DNA of 64,000 bases, from positions 318,058 to 382,057 of the forward strand of contig NZ_LNYE01000022.1 in assembly GCF_001467695.1 (NCBI RefSeq), read 5' to 3'. The DNA comes from Legionella gratiana (GTDB taxonomy: Bacteria; Pseudomonadota; Gammaproteobacteria; Legionellales; Legionellaceae). Below the pieces are notes generated by a model. It had not been told where the DNA came from. It did no database searches and was given only the letters and a program-made list of their open reading frames with translations. Within the stretch, counting starts at the first letter, position 1; each line of letters begins with the position of its first letter. Below are positions 16,928 to 25,480 of the stretch, piece after piece. The translations under genes were made by a program, and so were the position numbers.

Positions 16928-17328
16928 GCTTTAGTGCACGTCTCGGTGCCCCCTTTATCTTTATTGCTTTCTGAAAAATAGCCATCTAAAGAGCCATCCG
17001 GTTTAATATTAAAAATTTGAACTGTAGTCACTGTTGGAGATTTGGGCTGCCAAAATATATAGCCAATAGCATTATCCATATTTTTATTCATTACGCCCTT
17101 GCCAATATAATATGGAAATACATTACCTGTAGGAATTCCTGAAATTTTGTATACATCTCCATTTTTTTTAAAAACGATAGTCTCTGTTCCATCATTAGGA
17201 GTAGAAGAAGGATCATGATAGGAACATTTATACGATCCAGAAATGTCAGGTACATCTGAATATACACTCGTTGAGGCAGCAAAAATACCAACCATGGTTG
17301 CTAACGAAATCTTACTTATAACTCTCAT
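16921..17328 (-). CDS. Small exported protein, paralog of the previous gene
   Basis: 135 residues with a signal peptide (cleavage near VYS at about 24) followed directly by the shared domain (SGSYKCSYHD ... GGTETCTKAK). It lacks the Ser/Thr linker of its paralog. Two Cys flank the domain in both proteins. The start has an AAGGAG upstream (reverse strand). The gene is bracketed by two inverted copies of the same palindromic element, which suggests that local duplication or mobilisation created the pair. Confidence 0.7.
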   Translation of the reverse strand: MRVISKISLATMVGIFAASTSVYSDVPDISGSYKCSYHDPSSTPNDGTETIVFKKNGDVYKISGIPTGNVFPYYIGKGVMNKNMDNAIGYIFWQPKSPTVTTVQIFNIKPDGSLDGYFSESNKDKGGTETCTKAK

Positions 17329-17371
17329 AAGAACTCCTTTTTCTTATCATTATTCAAATCCATACGCTGTA

Positions 17372-17433
17372 GTAAATAACGTGAGCTCGACATAAAAGGT
17401 TAGAAATGCCTTTTCTGTCGCTAAACGAACGTT
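17372..17433. repeat. TAACGTGAGTTCG palindromic repeat, B-type copy
   Basis: Stem CGACATAAAAGG (17388-17399) / CCTTTTCTGTCG (17409-17420) with one mismatch. The ends are AATAACGTGAG and GAACGTTAT. Confidence 0.65.
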
Positions 17434-17469
17434 ATCCCGTAAAGCTTGTCCTCAGCGAAAGCGGGGATG

Positions 17470-17556
17470 CGCAGCATTTATATGGGATCTAGGTTCTAAA
17501 TAAAAACAGTTCGATATAAAAAATCACTTTATTTTTTATATCGAACTCACGTTAAA
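17470..17556. repeat. Full A-type palindromic repeat (MITE-like), forward orientation
   Basis: Perfect 17-bp stem at 17508-17524 and 17531-17547 (AGTTCGATATAAAAAAT and its complement) with loop CACTTT. Left flank GCGCAGCATTTATATGGGAT is repeated at 43524-43543; the right end is CTCACGTTAAAT. Confidence 0.75.
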
Positions 17557-17605
17557 TATATGTTACGCCATATAGAAAAGCAAATTTCTCTACTTTCTTA
17601 GCTCA

Positions 17606-18871
17606 CTAAAATGTTGATGAAACACTGAATTTCTTCTCTTGTTCTTCTAGTGACTCAATCAACTCCTTCAAGCGTCCTTGGTTTAAAGCCATCTTTTCAA
17701 AAAAACCTACATGCACAGGCCGACCACGAATAGAGTTTTTCCATTTTTCCGCTGCCTGACATTTTGTCTCCCCAGAAAGGGATAAAAAAGAATGTTTGGG
17801 ACGAGGATCCTCGTGGCGTTGTTTAATATAGTTCTCTAAAGAAAATAGAGCGATTGCATTATGAACCAGCTTTGCTTCTTTGCTGGTCAGAGTCCGTATC
17901 TGTTTTTGAGCTGCAGCTGTAAAATCTAAAGCTGCGGTGTACGATTTATCTTTTTGAGTATCAAAATCAAGTTCTAATAGCTGCAGCGTTTCATCTAATA
18001 AAGTATCATTGTCTTTAGTCGGTTCCACTCTACTTTTCTGAATAAAAGGATAAATCCATCGACACTCGTTAGTCATATGAAGAAAATCCCCTCGTCGATT
18101 GGGAATTAAATGAGCAACAAGAGATAATGCATCAATCACTTTTAGAGATCGAGTATCTATATAATCTTCCTTATCATGAAAAAACGTAAGGCAATCTGCT
18201 GTTTTTTGAGTAAGTGTTTTGAAAAGTGCGAGTTCAGAACGTCGCTCTTCATCAGTGGTATGGTGACGAAAATAAATCAGATAAGGGATTAAATGAAGTT
18301 GCGCAACGGTACAATGTTTATAAATTAAATAAAAACTGGCTTGCAGTAAAAAAAGTATTTCTTTTAACTTCTGAGTTTCTTGTGGTCGTTTTGCAGAAAA
18401 ACACTCATTCAAACGTAAAAGTGGATAGTTATTATCAAGCTCATCCATCCGTGCATAACCCGACATACGACTTGCACAAATCAATAAAGAGATAAGTTCG
18501 GTACTATTTAATACATTATCAGGAACGTTGTCATAGCGATTTTTTAATTCTCGAAATAAAATAGGATGATGAACGTCTCTCTCTAACAAACCTGCTTTAA
18601 CCAATTGTTTTTGAAATGCAAGCAACGGAAGAACAAGAGTATCATTCTGCCAGTGCTCATGAGGTAAAAATTGAATGCTCCGGCTCCAAAATTCATTGAT
18701 TGTTTTTTGAACATCAGACATCATCTCAGATGGAACATCATTTTCTTTATCATATATTTGCGCTATTTCTTTTAAACGTGTGACGAATCTCATGACTTTA
18801 TTGGAATTTTTTTCCAAGGCAATTTTGTCTTCTAATTCATCAACCAGCCTTTTAAATTCGCTGACCTTCAT
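17606..18871 (-). CDS. Orphan helical protein, candidate secreted effector
   Basis: 421 residues, mostly alpha-helical by pattern, with no recognised domain, signal peptide or membrane segment. The N-terminus (about 1-45) is heptad-like and charged. The C-terminus reads ELIESLEEQEKKF followed by a short Ser/Thr-rich end, which resembles the glutamate-rich C-terminal Dot/Icm signal. It stands alone between repeat-rich intergenic regions, as Legionella effector genes often do. Function unknown. Confidence 0.55.
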   Translation of the reverse strand: MKVSEFKRLVDELEDKIALEKNSNKVMRFVTRLKEIAQIYDKENDVPSEMMSDVQKTINEFWSRSIQFLPHEHWQNDTLVLPLLAFQKQLVKAGLLERDVHHPILFRELKNRYDNVPDNVLNSTELISLLICASRMSGYARMDELDNNYPLLRLNECFSAKRPQETQKLKEILFLLQASFYLIYKHCTVAQLHLIPYLIYFRHHTTDEERRSELALFKTLTQKTADCLTFFHDKEDYIDTRSLKVIDALSLVAHLIPNRRGDFLHMTNECRWIYPFIQKSRVEPTKDNDTLLDETLQLLELDFDTQKDKSYTAALDFTAAAQKQIRTLTSKEAKLVHNAIALFSLENYIKQRHEDPRPKHSFLSLSGETKCQAAEKWKNSIRGRPVHVGFFEKMALNQGRLKELIESLEEQEKKFSVSSTF

Positions 18872-19249
18872 CCTTTCACTCCATGTCAGATATGATAGTT
18901 AAGAGAAAAATATATGAGCTAAAACCTATGTATCCAGTAGGATTTATTTAACAAAAAAATCAATTAATTAACATTTTATCCAAACATATAACAGAATATT
19001 TATTTTAAATCTATAGCTGTGGGTGTCGAAAACTACAGAATTAACCTCAGCTCGATATAAAAAAATTATTTCTTATATCGAGCTGCTTTTATTTAGAAAT
19101 AGATTCAGATCCTAAAAGCGAGCAGAAAAAACCATCGCTCTAGACGAAGTGTATTTCAACAATTATTATGGCTATACCCTTCTCTTTTTATAAATGATTA
19201 GGATCTGTTTACAATTCGCCCCTATTTCGTTTAAAGGACATGTACACCA
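18872..19249. other. 378-bp intergenic region upstream of pncB
   Basis: No gene seen. Contains a full A-type palindrome (19036-19098) and, close to pncB, TGTTTACAATTCG (19206-19218), the same 13 bases as the left arm of the inverted repeat at 46663-46729. The pncB promoter must lie here, but no clear box is assigned. Confidence 0.5.
19036..19098. repeat. Full A-type palindromic repeat, reverse orientation
   Basis: Perfect 13-bp stem CAGCTCGATATAA (19048-19060) / TTATATCGAGCTG (19073-19085), followed by CTTTTATTTAGAAAT, the reverse of the left flank of the copy at 17470. Confidence 0.7.
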
Positions 19250-20650
19250 ATGTTTGATTTCACTGGAAGTTATACAGACCAATATCAACTCACTATGGCC
19301 CAAGTTTATTTTTTAAAAGGTCATGAAAACGCTACTGCAATTTTTGATTATTTTTTCAGAAAACTTCCACTCGGATCGGGATATGCAATTTTTGCCGGAC
19401 TTACCGACTTTCTTAAAATACTAGAAAATTATCATTTTAATGAACGAGACATTTATTTTTTAAAAAGCAACGGAATGCATCCTAAGTTTCTTGATTATTT
19501 AAAGAATTTTCGTTTTCAAGGAACCATCTATGCTTCTTATGAAGGGGATTTAGTTTTTCCTACTCGTCCTGTAGTTTCTATAGAAGCCAATATTATTGAA
19601 GCTCAATTGATTGAAACCATTCTTTTAAATTTATTAAATTTTCAAACTCTTATCGCAACAAAAGCAAGTCGGATTCGACAAGTTGCAGGACAATGTCAGT
19701 TAATTGATTTTGGTTTGCGGCGAGCTCAAGGTCCCGGTGGCTATTATGCGAGCCGGGCTGCTATCCTTGGTGGCTTCGATTCTACGAGTAATGTACGTGT
19801 GGGACGTGATTATAATATTCCTATTTCAGGAACCATGGCTCATTCATTTATACAAAGTTATGACTGTGAACTATCCGCATTTCGTGATTTTGCTGAGATC
19901 TGGCCTGATAATTGTACACTACTCGTTGATACTTACAGCACTTTAGAAAGTGGTATTCCTAATGCAATTCGTGTAGGTAAAGAAATGGAACAACGTGGAC
20001 AGCGTTTACAAGGGATACGATTAGATAGTGGTGACTTAGAAGACTTGGCTAAAAAATCTCGTCAAATGCTTAATGATGCAGGATTACATTATGTAAAAAT
20101 TATCGCATCCAACCAGCTTGATGAAGAAAGAATAAAAAATCTTCGGGAACAAAATGCTCCTATCGACGCTTTTGGTGTAGGAACAAGTTTGGTTATAGGG
20201 GCACCAGATGCTGCTTTAGATGGGGTATACAAATTAGCTTTTATGGATGAAAAGCCACGAATTAAATTGTCAGAATCGATAAGTAAAATCACTTTACCTT
20301 ACAAAAAACAAGTGTACAGACTATTGAATGACGATACTTTTTTAGGGGGAGACGTTGTTGCTCTAATGAATGAAACGGATTTAGGAAGCATTCACTCTCC
20401 TTTTAAACGCGAAACATTATTCGCTTTTAAACAGTATCAGCAAGAGCCATTACTTCATAAAGTCATGGAAAAGGGTAAATGCTTATTGCCCTTAAAAACG
20501 CTTCAAGAAATTGCGGAATACAGCAGTAAACGGTTACAAAAACTCCCTGAAGAATTCAAACGATTTGAAAACCCAAGCAATTATCAAGTGGGCTTAAGCA
20601 ATCAATTGAATAAAAAGCGGAATCAATTAATTAAAGAATATAAAAAATAA
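19250..20650 (+). CDS. pncB: Nicotinate phosphoribosyltransferase
   Basis: Converts nicotinate and PRPP to nicotinate mononucleotide in the Preiss-Handler NAD salvage pathway. The 466 residues begin DFTGSYTDQYQLTMAQ, the typical family start. They contain the phosphoribosyl-binding core GLRRAQGPGGYYASR around 155-170, SGTMAHSF near 192, and GIRLDSGDL near 255. It uses AAAGGA about 12 bases upstream. It is followed by pncA after 3 bases, so the two steps that turn nicotinamide into NaMN are encoded together. Confidence 0.92.
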   Translation: MFDFTGSYTDQYQLTMAQVYFLKGHENATAIFDYFFRKLPLGSGYAIFAGLTDFLKILENYHFNERDIYFLKSNGMHPKFLDYLKNFRFQGTIYASYEGDLVFPTRPVVSIEANIIEAQLIETILLNLLNFQTLIATKASRIRQVAGQCQLIDFGLRRAQGPGGYYASRAAILGGFDSTSNVRVGRDYNIPISGTMAHSFIQSYDCELSAFRDFAEIWPDNCTLLVDTYSTLESGIPNAIRVGKEMEQRGQRLQGIRLDSGDLEDLAKKSRQMLNDAGLHYVKIIASNQLDEERIKNLREQNAPIDAFGVGTSLVIGAPDAALDGVYKLAFMDEKPRIKLSESISKITLPYKKQVYRLLNDDTFLGGDVVALMNETDLGSIHSPFKRETLFAFKQYQQEPLLHKVMEKGKCLLPLKTLQEIAEYSSKRLQKLPEEFKRFENPSNYQVGLSNQLNKKRNQLIKEYKK

Positions 20651-20653
20651 TCT

Positions 20654-21277
20654 ATGAAAAAAATAAATAAGACTTTAATTATTACTGATGTGCAAAATGA
20701 TTTTATGCCTGGTGGCCCACTTGCAGTATTACATGGAGACTCCATTATTCCTATCATTAATCAAGTACTTCCTAAATTTGACTTAATTGTTGCTACTCAA
20801 GACTGGCATCCTCAAAATCATAAAAGCTTTGCCTCCAATCATCCCGGTAAAAAACCTTTTGATAACATCATGTTGCATGGAGTAGAACAAATACTATGGC
20901 CTAACCACTGTATCCAAGGAACTTTTGGTGCAGAATTGCATCCTATGCTTGAAATAAAACCTATAGAAGCGATTTTTCGTAAAGGTATGAATCCTGAAGT
21001 AGATAGTTATAGTGTTTTTTACGACAACCAACATCAAATAAATACAGGATTAGTAGATTATCTTCATGGAAAAGGTGCCAAAGAACTTTATTTTTGTGGT
21101 TTATGTGCAGATATTTGTGTTTATTTTTCAATAAAAGATGCGCTTCATGAGGGTTTTAAATGCTATTTAATTGACGATGCTACTATGCCTCTTAACCAAA
21201 ATAGCTTTAAAAAAATTAAAGCAGAACTTATTCATAGTGGTGTTACACTATTAAAGAGCAATGACATTTTACCTTGA
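20654..21277 (+). CDS. pncA: Nicotinamidase
   Basis: Hydrolyses nicotinamide to nicotinate, the substrate of the preceding gene product. 207 residues with the isochorismatase-like fold. The catalytic Asp12 lies in TDVQNDFMPGG, the metal-binding motif in TQDWHPQNH, Lys113 in FRKGM, and the nucleophilic Cys in GLCADICVYFS at about 158. WPNHCIQG is also conserved. Located 3 bp after pncB and followed by an intrinsic terminator, so the operon is pncB-pncA. Confidence 0.92.
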   Translation: MKKINKTLIITDVQNDFMPGGPLAVLHGDSIIPIINQVLPKFDLIVATQDWHPQNHKSFASNHPGKKPFDNIMLHGVEQILWPNHCIQGTFGAELHPMLEIKPIEAIFRKGMNPEVDSYSVFYDNQHQINTGLVDYLHGKGAKELYFCGLCADICVYFSIKDALHEGFKCYLIDDATMPLNQNSFKKIKAELIHSGVTLLKSNDILP

Positions 21278-21289
21278 ATAATCCCCAAG

Positions 21290-21330
21290 AAAGCAGTTGA
21301 CCTCTATTACGAAATCCAACTGCTTTTTTT
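21290..21330 (+). terminator. Intrinsic terminator of pncB-pncA
   Basis: 10-bp stem AAAGCAGTTG (21290-21299) / CAACTGCTTT (21317-21326), then four more T. The stem sequence is of the same CAGTTG type as the dispersed C-type repeat. Confidence 0.8.
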
Positions 21331-21336
21331 AGGATA
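21317..21336 (+). repeat. 20-bp direct repeat, left copy, flanking the ACP gene
   Basis: CAACTGCTTTTTTTAGGATA, identical to 21641-21660. It includes the terminator's right arm and T-run. Confidence 0.8.
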
Positions 21337-21369
21337 ATAAGATGGCTCATAGTAAAACAGGAAAATCTG

Positions 21370-21609
21370 ATGGAAATTCAGCACATTAAAAATGAAGTAA
21401 AACTCTTTTTACTCAAATCTTTTAGAATTAAGGATATTGGTTATTCAGATAATATTTTTGATACAGGCGCAATGCACTCTTTATTTTTTATTCAATTGTT
21501 AGTTTTTATAGAGAAGAAATATAAAATTGATCTTGAGGTCGGTGAATTTGATCCAAATCAGTTAACGAGTATTGATGCTATCGCGGGCTTTATTTCCAGT
21601 AAGCTATAA
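21370..21609 (+). CDS. Stand-alone acyl/peptidyl carrier protein
   Basis: 79-residue carrier protein. The attachment Ser for phosphopantetheine is in the motif MHSLFFIQLL (Ser37); the usual Asp before the Ser is His here, a divergent but known pattern in discrete carriers. The C-terminal helix (SIDAIAGFISSK) is typical. It is the first gene of a locus with a dehydrogenase, an acyl-CoA dehydrogenase-like protein and an adenylation enzyme, so it is the likely carrier for seryl to aminomalonyl conversion (ZmaH-like). The gene sits exactly between two 20-bp direct repeats. Confidence 0.82.
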   Translation: MEIQHIKNEVKLFLLKSFRIKDIGYSDNIFDTGAMHSLFFIQLLVFIEKKYKIDLEVGEFDPNQLTSIDAIAGFISSKL

Positions 21610-21640
21610 TACTGTGATAAAGTTTGGCTCTATGAATAGT

Positions 21641-21660
21641 CAACTGCTTTTTTTAGGATA
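21641..21660 (+). repeat. 20-bp direct repeat, right copy
   Basis: Identical to 21317-21336, 324 bp away. Its AGGATA end serves as the probable ribosome-binding site for the next gene (GTG at 21669, 8 bases away). Confidence 0.8.
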
Positions 21661-21668
21661 CAGAGTGG

Positions 21669-22532
21669 GTGCAGGACATGAAACAAAAAAAACTTACTAT
21701 TCTTGGTTCGGGTACAATGGGTTCAGGTATCGCACAACTTTTCGCGCAATGCGGATTTTTTGTCACCTTGATTGATAATCGCCAATCTCAATTAGATAAG
21801 GCAAAAACCACCATAGAAAAAAATTTACACTATCTCGTATTAATTCAAAATTTACCATCGAAACATTCTATTGAACCAATATTGGCATCAATTTCTTTTA
21901 CAACAAAACTAGATGCACTCAAGCAATCCGAATACATCATTGAAAATATCCCTGAAAATTGGGAACAAAAAAAAACCTTATATCAGGAATTAAATGAACA
22001 ATGCAGCTCAACCTGTATTTTTGGAGTAAACACATCCTCCATATCCATTACTAAAATAGCATCGCTCGTTGAGCACCCTCAACGCGTTATAGGTGTTCAC
22101 TTTATGAACCCAGCACCAATAATGCCTATGGTAGAGGTAATTAAAGGATATCACACTGACGAATCAACAATAGAAAAAACCAGATCGTTACTTGATCAAG
22201 TACATAAAAAAATGATCGTAGTTAAAGATTCTGTTGGTTTTGTGAGCAATCGTGCAATGATGATTTTTATTAATGAAGCCATTTTTATGATCCAAGAAAA
22301 CATTGCATCAATCGAAGACATCGATATTCTATTTAAGCAATGTTTTGGGCATAAAATGGGACCGCTGCATACTGCAGATTTAATTGGTTTAGATACGGTT
22401 CTCTATTCTTTAGAAACAATATATTCAGAGCTAAACGATCCGAAGTATAGGCCATGCTGGTTATTAAAAAATATGGTAGATGCAGGGCTTCTTGGACAAA
22501 AAACTAAAAAAGGATTTTATCAATATGAATAA
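21669..22532 (+). CDS. 3-hydroxyacyl-CoA dehydrogenase-like enzyme acting on carrier-bound substrate
   Basis: 287 residues with an N-terminal NAD-binding Rossmann loop GSGTMGSGIAQLFA and the 3-hydroxybutyryl-CoA dehydrogenase pattern (VNTSSISI, GVHFMNPAPIMPMVEV, KDSVGFVSNR). In zwittermicin-type clusters the homolog (ZmaG) oxidises the hydroxymethyl of seryl-ACP. A start at GTG 21669 is favoured by AGGATA; ATG 21678 is the alternative. It follows the ACP gene and is 11 bp before the acyl-CoA dehydrogenase-like gene, so it is co-transcribed. Confidence 0.82.
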   Translation: MQDMKQKKLTILGSGTMGSGIAQLFAQCGFFVTLIDNRQSQLDKAKTTIEKNLHYLVLIQNLPSKHSIEPILASISFTTKLDALKQSEYIIENIPENWEQKKTLYQELNEQCSSTCIFGVNTSSISITKIASLVEHPQRVIGVHFMNPAPIMPMVEVIKGYHTDESTIEKTRSLLDQVHKKMIVVKDSVGFVSNRAMMIFINEAIFMIQENIASIEDIDILFKQCFGHKMGPLHTADLIGLDTVLYSLETIYSELNDPKYRPCWLLKNMVDAGLLGQKTKKGFYQYE

Positions 22533-22543
22533 GGAGAAGAATT

Positions 22544-23668
22544 TTGCCCAATTACCAACCTCGATATCTGAAACAACAACGATTCTTTAATCGATTCATA
22601 GAACATAATCTTCACCCCCATGCGAAAACTTTTGATAAAGAACAAAACATTCCGCGTCATTTTTTTTATACATTAGCCCAAAATGGTTTTTTAGGTGCTT
22701 GCATTCCTAAACGATTTGGTGGACAACAATGGGATGAATTGACTATTGGCATCATGCATGAATCATTTGCAAAAGAGCTTTGTTCCATGGCAAATATTTT
22801 AACAGTATTGGGCATGGTCAGTAAGTCACTCGTACAATTTGGTTCGGAAGTACAGAAACAAACCTGGTTACCCCGGATTGCATCAGGAGTAACCTTAGCT
22901 GCATTAGCTTTAACCGAACCTAATATTGGTAGTGATTTGGAACATGTTGAAACTCAGTTGTTGGATACAAATGGTGAATTTATTCTAACAGGAAGTAAAA
23001 AATACATTACCCTAGGACAAATTGCTGATTTGTTTTTAGTTTTAGCAAACTGCCAAGGACAACCAACTGCGATTTTAGTTGAAAAAAACACTCCAGGCTT
23101 AATTATTTCACCGATACCTAATTTTTTAGGTCTACGCTCTAATATGCTGGCAGAAATTTTTTTTGATAATTGCCGCATCCCTAAAACAAATCTATTAGGT
23201 AGTATTGGTATGGGTTTATCCTATGTTATTCAAGCGGCTTTAGACGAAGGACGCTATACAACAGCGTATGGATGTGTTGGTTTAGGACAAGCTTGCTTGG
23301 ATGCAGTCCGCGATTACGCTCAAGAAAGAAAACAATTCGATCGTACCTTAGATGAGCATCAGTTAATTCAAAAAATGATAACTGAAATGGTTGTTCAGGT
23401 TAAAGCGGCCCGAGAATTGTGTTTTTATGCGGGAGAGCTTAGACAGCAAAAAAATCCAGCCTACATTGCTGAAACATTAGTGGCGAAATACGTTGCTTCA
23501 AAAATGGTTGTTTTTGTCTCTAATCATGCATTGCAAATATTTGGTGCAGCTGGCTTTAATGACACTTATCCTGTTGAACGATATTATAGAGATGCTAAAG
23601 TAATGGAGATCATCGAAGGAACCTCACAAATACACGAAATTCTCATTTCAAAGCTTTGCATCAATTAA
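22544..23668 (+). CDS. Acyl-CoA dehydrogenase-like flavoenzyme
   Basis: 374-residue FAD enzyme of the acyl-CoA dehydrogenase fold. ALTEPNIGSDLEH near residue 125 and YTTAYGCVGLGQA near 240 match flavin and substrate segments. The C-terminal ERYYRDAKVMEIIEGTSQIHEI is typical, with the glutamate at the catalytic-base position. Homologs ZmaI and FkbI oxidise carrier-bound hydroxyacyl groups to the carboxylate level when building aminomalonyl- or methoxymalonyl-ACP. The start is TTG with a strong AAGGAG 8 bases before it; no ATG fits the conserved N-terminus. Confidence 0.82.
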   Translation: MPNYQPRYLKQQRFFNRFIEHNLHPHAKTFDKEQNIPRHFFYTLAQNGFLGACIPKRFGGQQWDELTIGIMHESFAKELCSMANILTVLGMVSKSLVQFGSEVQKQTWLPRIASGVTLAALALTEPNIGSDLEHVETQLLDTNGEFILTGSKKYITLGQIADLFLVLANCQGQPTAILVEKNTPGLIISPIPNFLGLRSNMLAEIFFDNCRIPKTNLLGSIGMGLSYVIQAALDEGRYTTAYGCVGLGQACLDAVRDYAQERKQFDRTLDEHQLIQKMITEMVVQVKAARELCFYAGELRQQKNPAYIAETLVAKYVASKMVVFVSNHALQIFGAAGFNDTYPVERYYRDAKVMEIIEGTSQIHEILISKLCIN

Positions 23669-23687
23669 TAGAGAGTGTTTTTACAAA

Positions 23688-25229
23688 ATGAAGTCATCTG
23701 ATCAGTTCACAACAATTTGCTCCTTATTCGAAGAACAGGTAAAGCAATATCCAGAAAATACTGCTATTTATCTGGAGGATCGTCAAATTTCATATGATGC
23801 TTTTAATAAAAAAGCCAATCAATATGCAAGATATCTGCGCAGAAAAGGTCTGCCATTAAATGGAATTGTCGGCATTCAACTCATGCGTTCTTTTGAAATG
23901 CTTATGGCAATCTTTGCGGTCTTAAAGGCAGGAGGTGCCTATTTACCGTTGGATCCTCTAGCCCCTGCAATTAGAAATCAAACTATCCTCGAAGAGAGTC
24001 AAATAAAATTTCTAATTGTTGAAGATAATACATTATTGACAGCAAAATCGGGGTTAAATGATAAAGATAATCTTCAAATATTAAGCATCTGTGAAAATGT
24101 AAGCCATGAAAAATGCCATAATTTAAATGTGATCCGAGAAAAACAAGATTTAGCCTATGTGATGTATACATCAGGTACTACAGGAACACCTAAAGGGGTC
24201 ATGATTTCACACCAGGCCCTAGTGAATCGAATTCTATGGATGCAAAACACTTTTCCATTACAAAGACACGACGTTGTATTTCATAAAACACACCCTTGTT
24301 TTGACATTTCTGTTTGGGAAACCTGTTGGTGGTCTGTTGTGGGAGCCGGGGTAGCTCTGTTACCACCTAGAAAAGAACATGATATTAAATTATTTATTCG
24401 TATGATTGAACAATATCAGTTGAACGTTATTCATTTTGTACCTTCTGTATTACGTATATTTTTAAATTATATCGAACAAGATTTTTCGTTGAGTCGCTTA
24501 AGATCTTTAAAGTATGTGTTTGCCAGTGGAGAGGCACTAGACGCGAGAAGCGTGAATTTATTTAATAAGCTATTTCAAGATCAAGAAGCATTATTGGTCA
24601 ATTTATACGGTCCCACAGAAGCCACAATAGATGTTTCTTATTTTATTTGTGAAAAACACAAGCATTATCGCACTATTCCAATTGGAAAGCCCATCCAGAA
24701 TATTCAACTTTTCGTGTTAGATGAACAGCTTCATTCAACCGGCTTTGAACCCGGAGAACTATTCATTTCTGGAGTTGGATTAGCTCAAGGTTATTTAAAT
24801 AATTCAGCGCTTACTCAGACATCGTTTATAGACAATCCTTATCTTCCAGGAGAAAAAATGTATCGTACTGGAGATATAGTCTGTTGGAATAAGAAGAATG
24901 AATTAGTATTTTTAGGTCGCAAAGATGATCAGATAAAACTGCATGGTATACGTATTGAATTAGGAGAAATACACTATCATTTATTAGAACATCCCAATAT
25001 TCAAGATGCAGTCGTTATCTGTGAAAAGGTGGATTTTCTTGATCATAGGATAGTCGCATTCTTAATTGCTAATGACCAACAAGTAGCGCTTAGCAGTGCT
25101 GAACTTAAATCATTTTTAAAAACTAGGATTCCAGATTATATGATTCCGGAGCATTACATATGGTTAAGTGCATTGCCTATAAAAGAAAATGGAAAAATAG
25201 ATAAAGAGAAACTATTGAGTTTCATTTAG
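23688..25229 (+). CDS. Stand-alone NRPS-type adenylation enzyme, predicted serine-specific
   Basis: 513-residue amino-acid adenylation domain without condensation or carrier domains. Core motifs run in order: YTSGTTGTPKG at 159-169, FDISVWE, NLYGPTEATID, YRTGD, GRKDDQIKLHGIRIELGE, and NGKIDK near the end. By alignment with GrsA/EntF positions the pocket reads Asp206, Ile207, Trp210, His249, Phe278, Ser280, Leu306, Ile314, Asp315, Lys503. This is the serine code of EntF except for two conservative Val/Ile changes. The predicted reaction is Ser plus ATP to seryl-AMP, then loading on the discrete ACP two genes upstream (ZmaJ-like). Ends the four-gene same-strand run. Confidence 0.86.
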   Translation: MKSSDQFTTICSLFEEQVKQYPENTAIYLEDRQISYDAFNKKANQYARYLRRKGLPLNGIVGIQLMRSFEMLMAIFAVLKAGGAYLPLDPLAPAIRNQTILEESQIKFLIVEDNTLLTAKSGLNDKDNLQILSICENVSHEKCHNLNVIREKQDLAYVMYTSGTTGTPKGVMISHQALVNRILWMQNTFPLQRHDVVFHKTHPCFDISVWETCWWSVVGAGVALLPPRKEHDIKLFIRMIEQYQLNVIHFVPSVLRIFLNYIEQDFSLSRLRSLKYVFASGEALDARSVNLFNKLFQDQEALLVNLYGPTEATIDVSYFICEKHKHYRTIPIGKPIQNIQLFVLDEQLHSTGFEPGELFISGVGLAQGYLNNSALTQTSFIDNPYLPGEKMYRTGDIVCWNKKNELVFLGRKDDQIKLHGIRIELGEIHYHLLEHPNIQDAVVICEKVDFLDHRIVAFLIANDQQVALSSAELKSFLKTRIPDYMIPEHYIWLSALPIKENGKIDKEKLLSFI

Positions 25230-25480
25230 TCTAAGTAACCTCTAAGAAATGAGCGGGGTTGAATTAAATTAAAGAAAATGGCTTATACTTAAAATTAAAA
25301 GAGAGTTGCTGCAATAGAACATGTTCTCTGCATGAAATTGACAGAGAATGAGTATGCAACAAACACATCTTATGGCAATTGTTTTCAAATGGGTAAATTC
25401 AGACTGTTACTCACTTATATGCCATCTAGTTAGTGTCCATTAAATTGTTAGCACGATCAAAGAAATGGAGCCTTGAAATA

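Noticed and set aside
21678-22532. Fatty-acid beta-oxidation operon for the dehydrogenase pair
   Set aside because: The discrete ACP and a serine-type adenylation enzyme in the same run, and the absence of thiolase or enoyl-CoA hydratase, fit aminomalonyl-ACP synthesis better.
25349-25444. 31-codon ORF before the ketosynthase
   Set aside because: Weak ribosome-binding site, no similarity, and it overlaps the probable promoter region of the KS gene.
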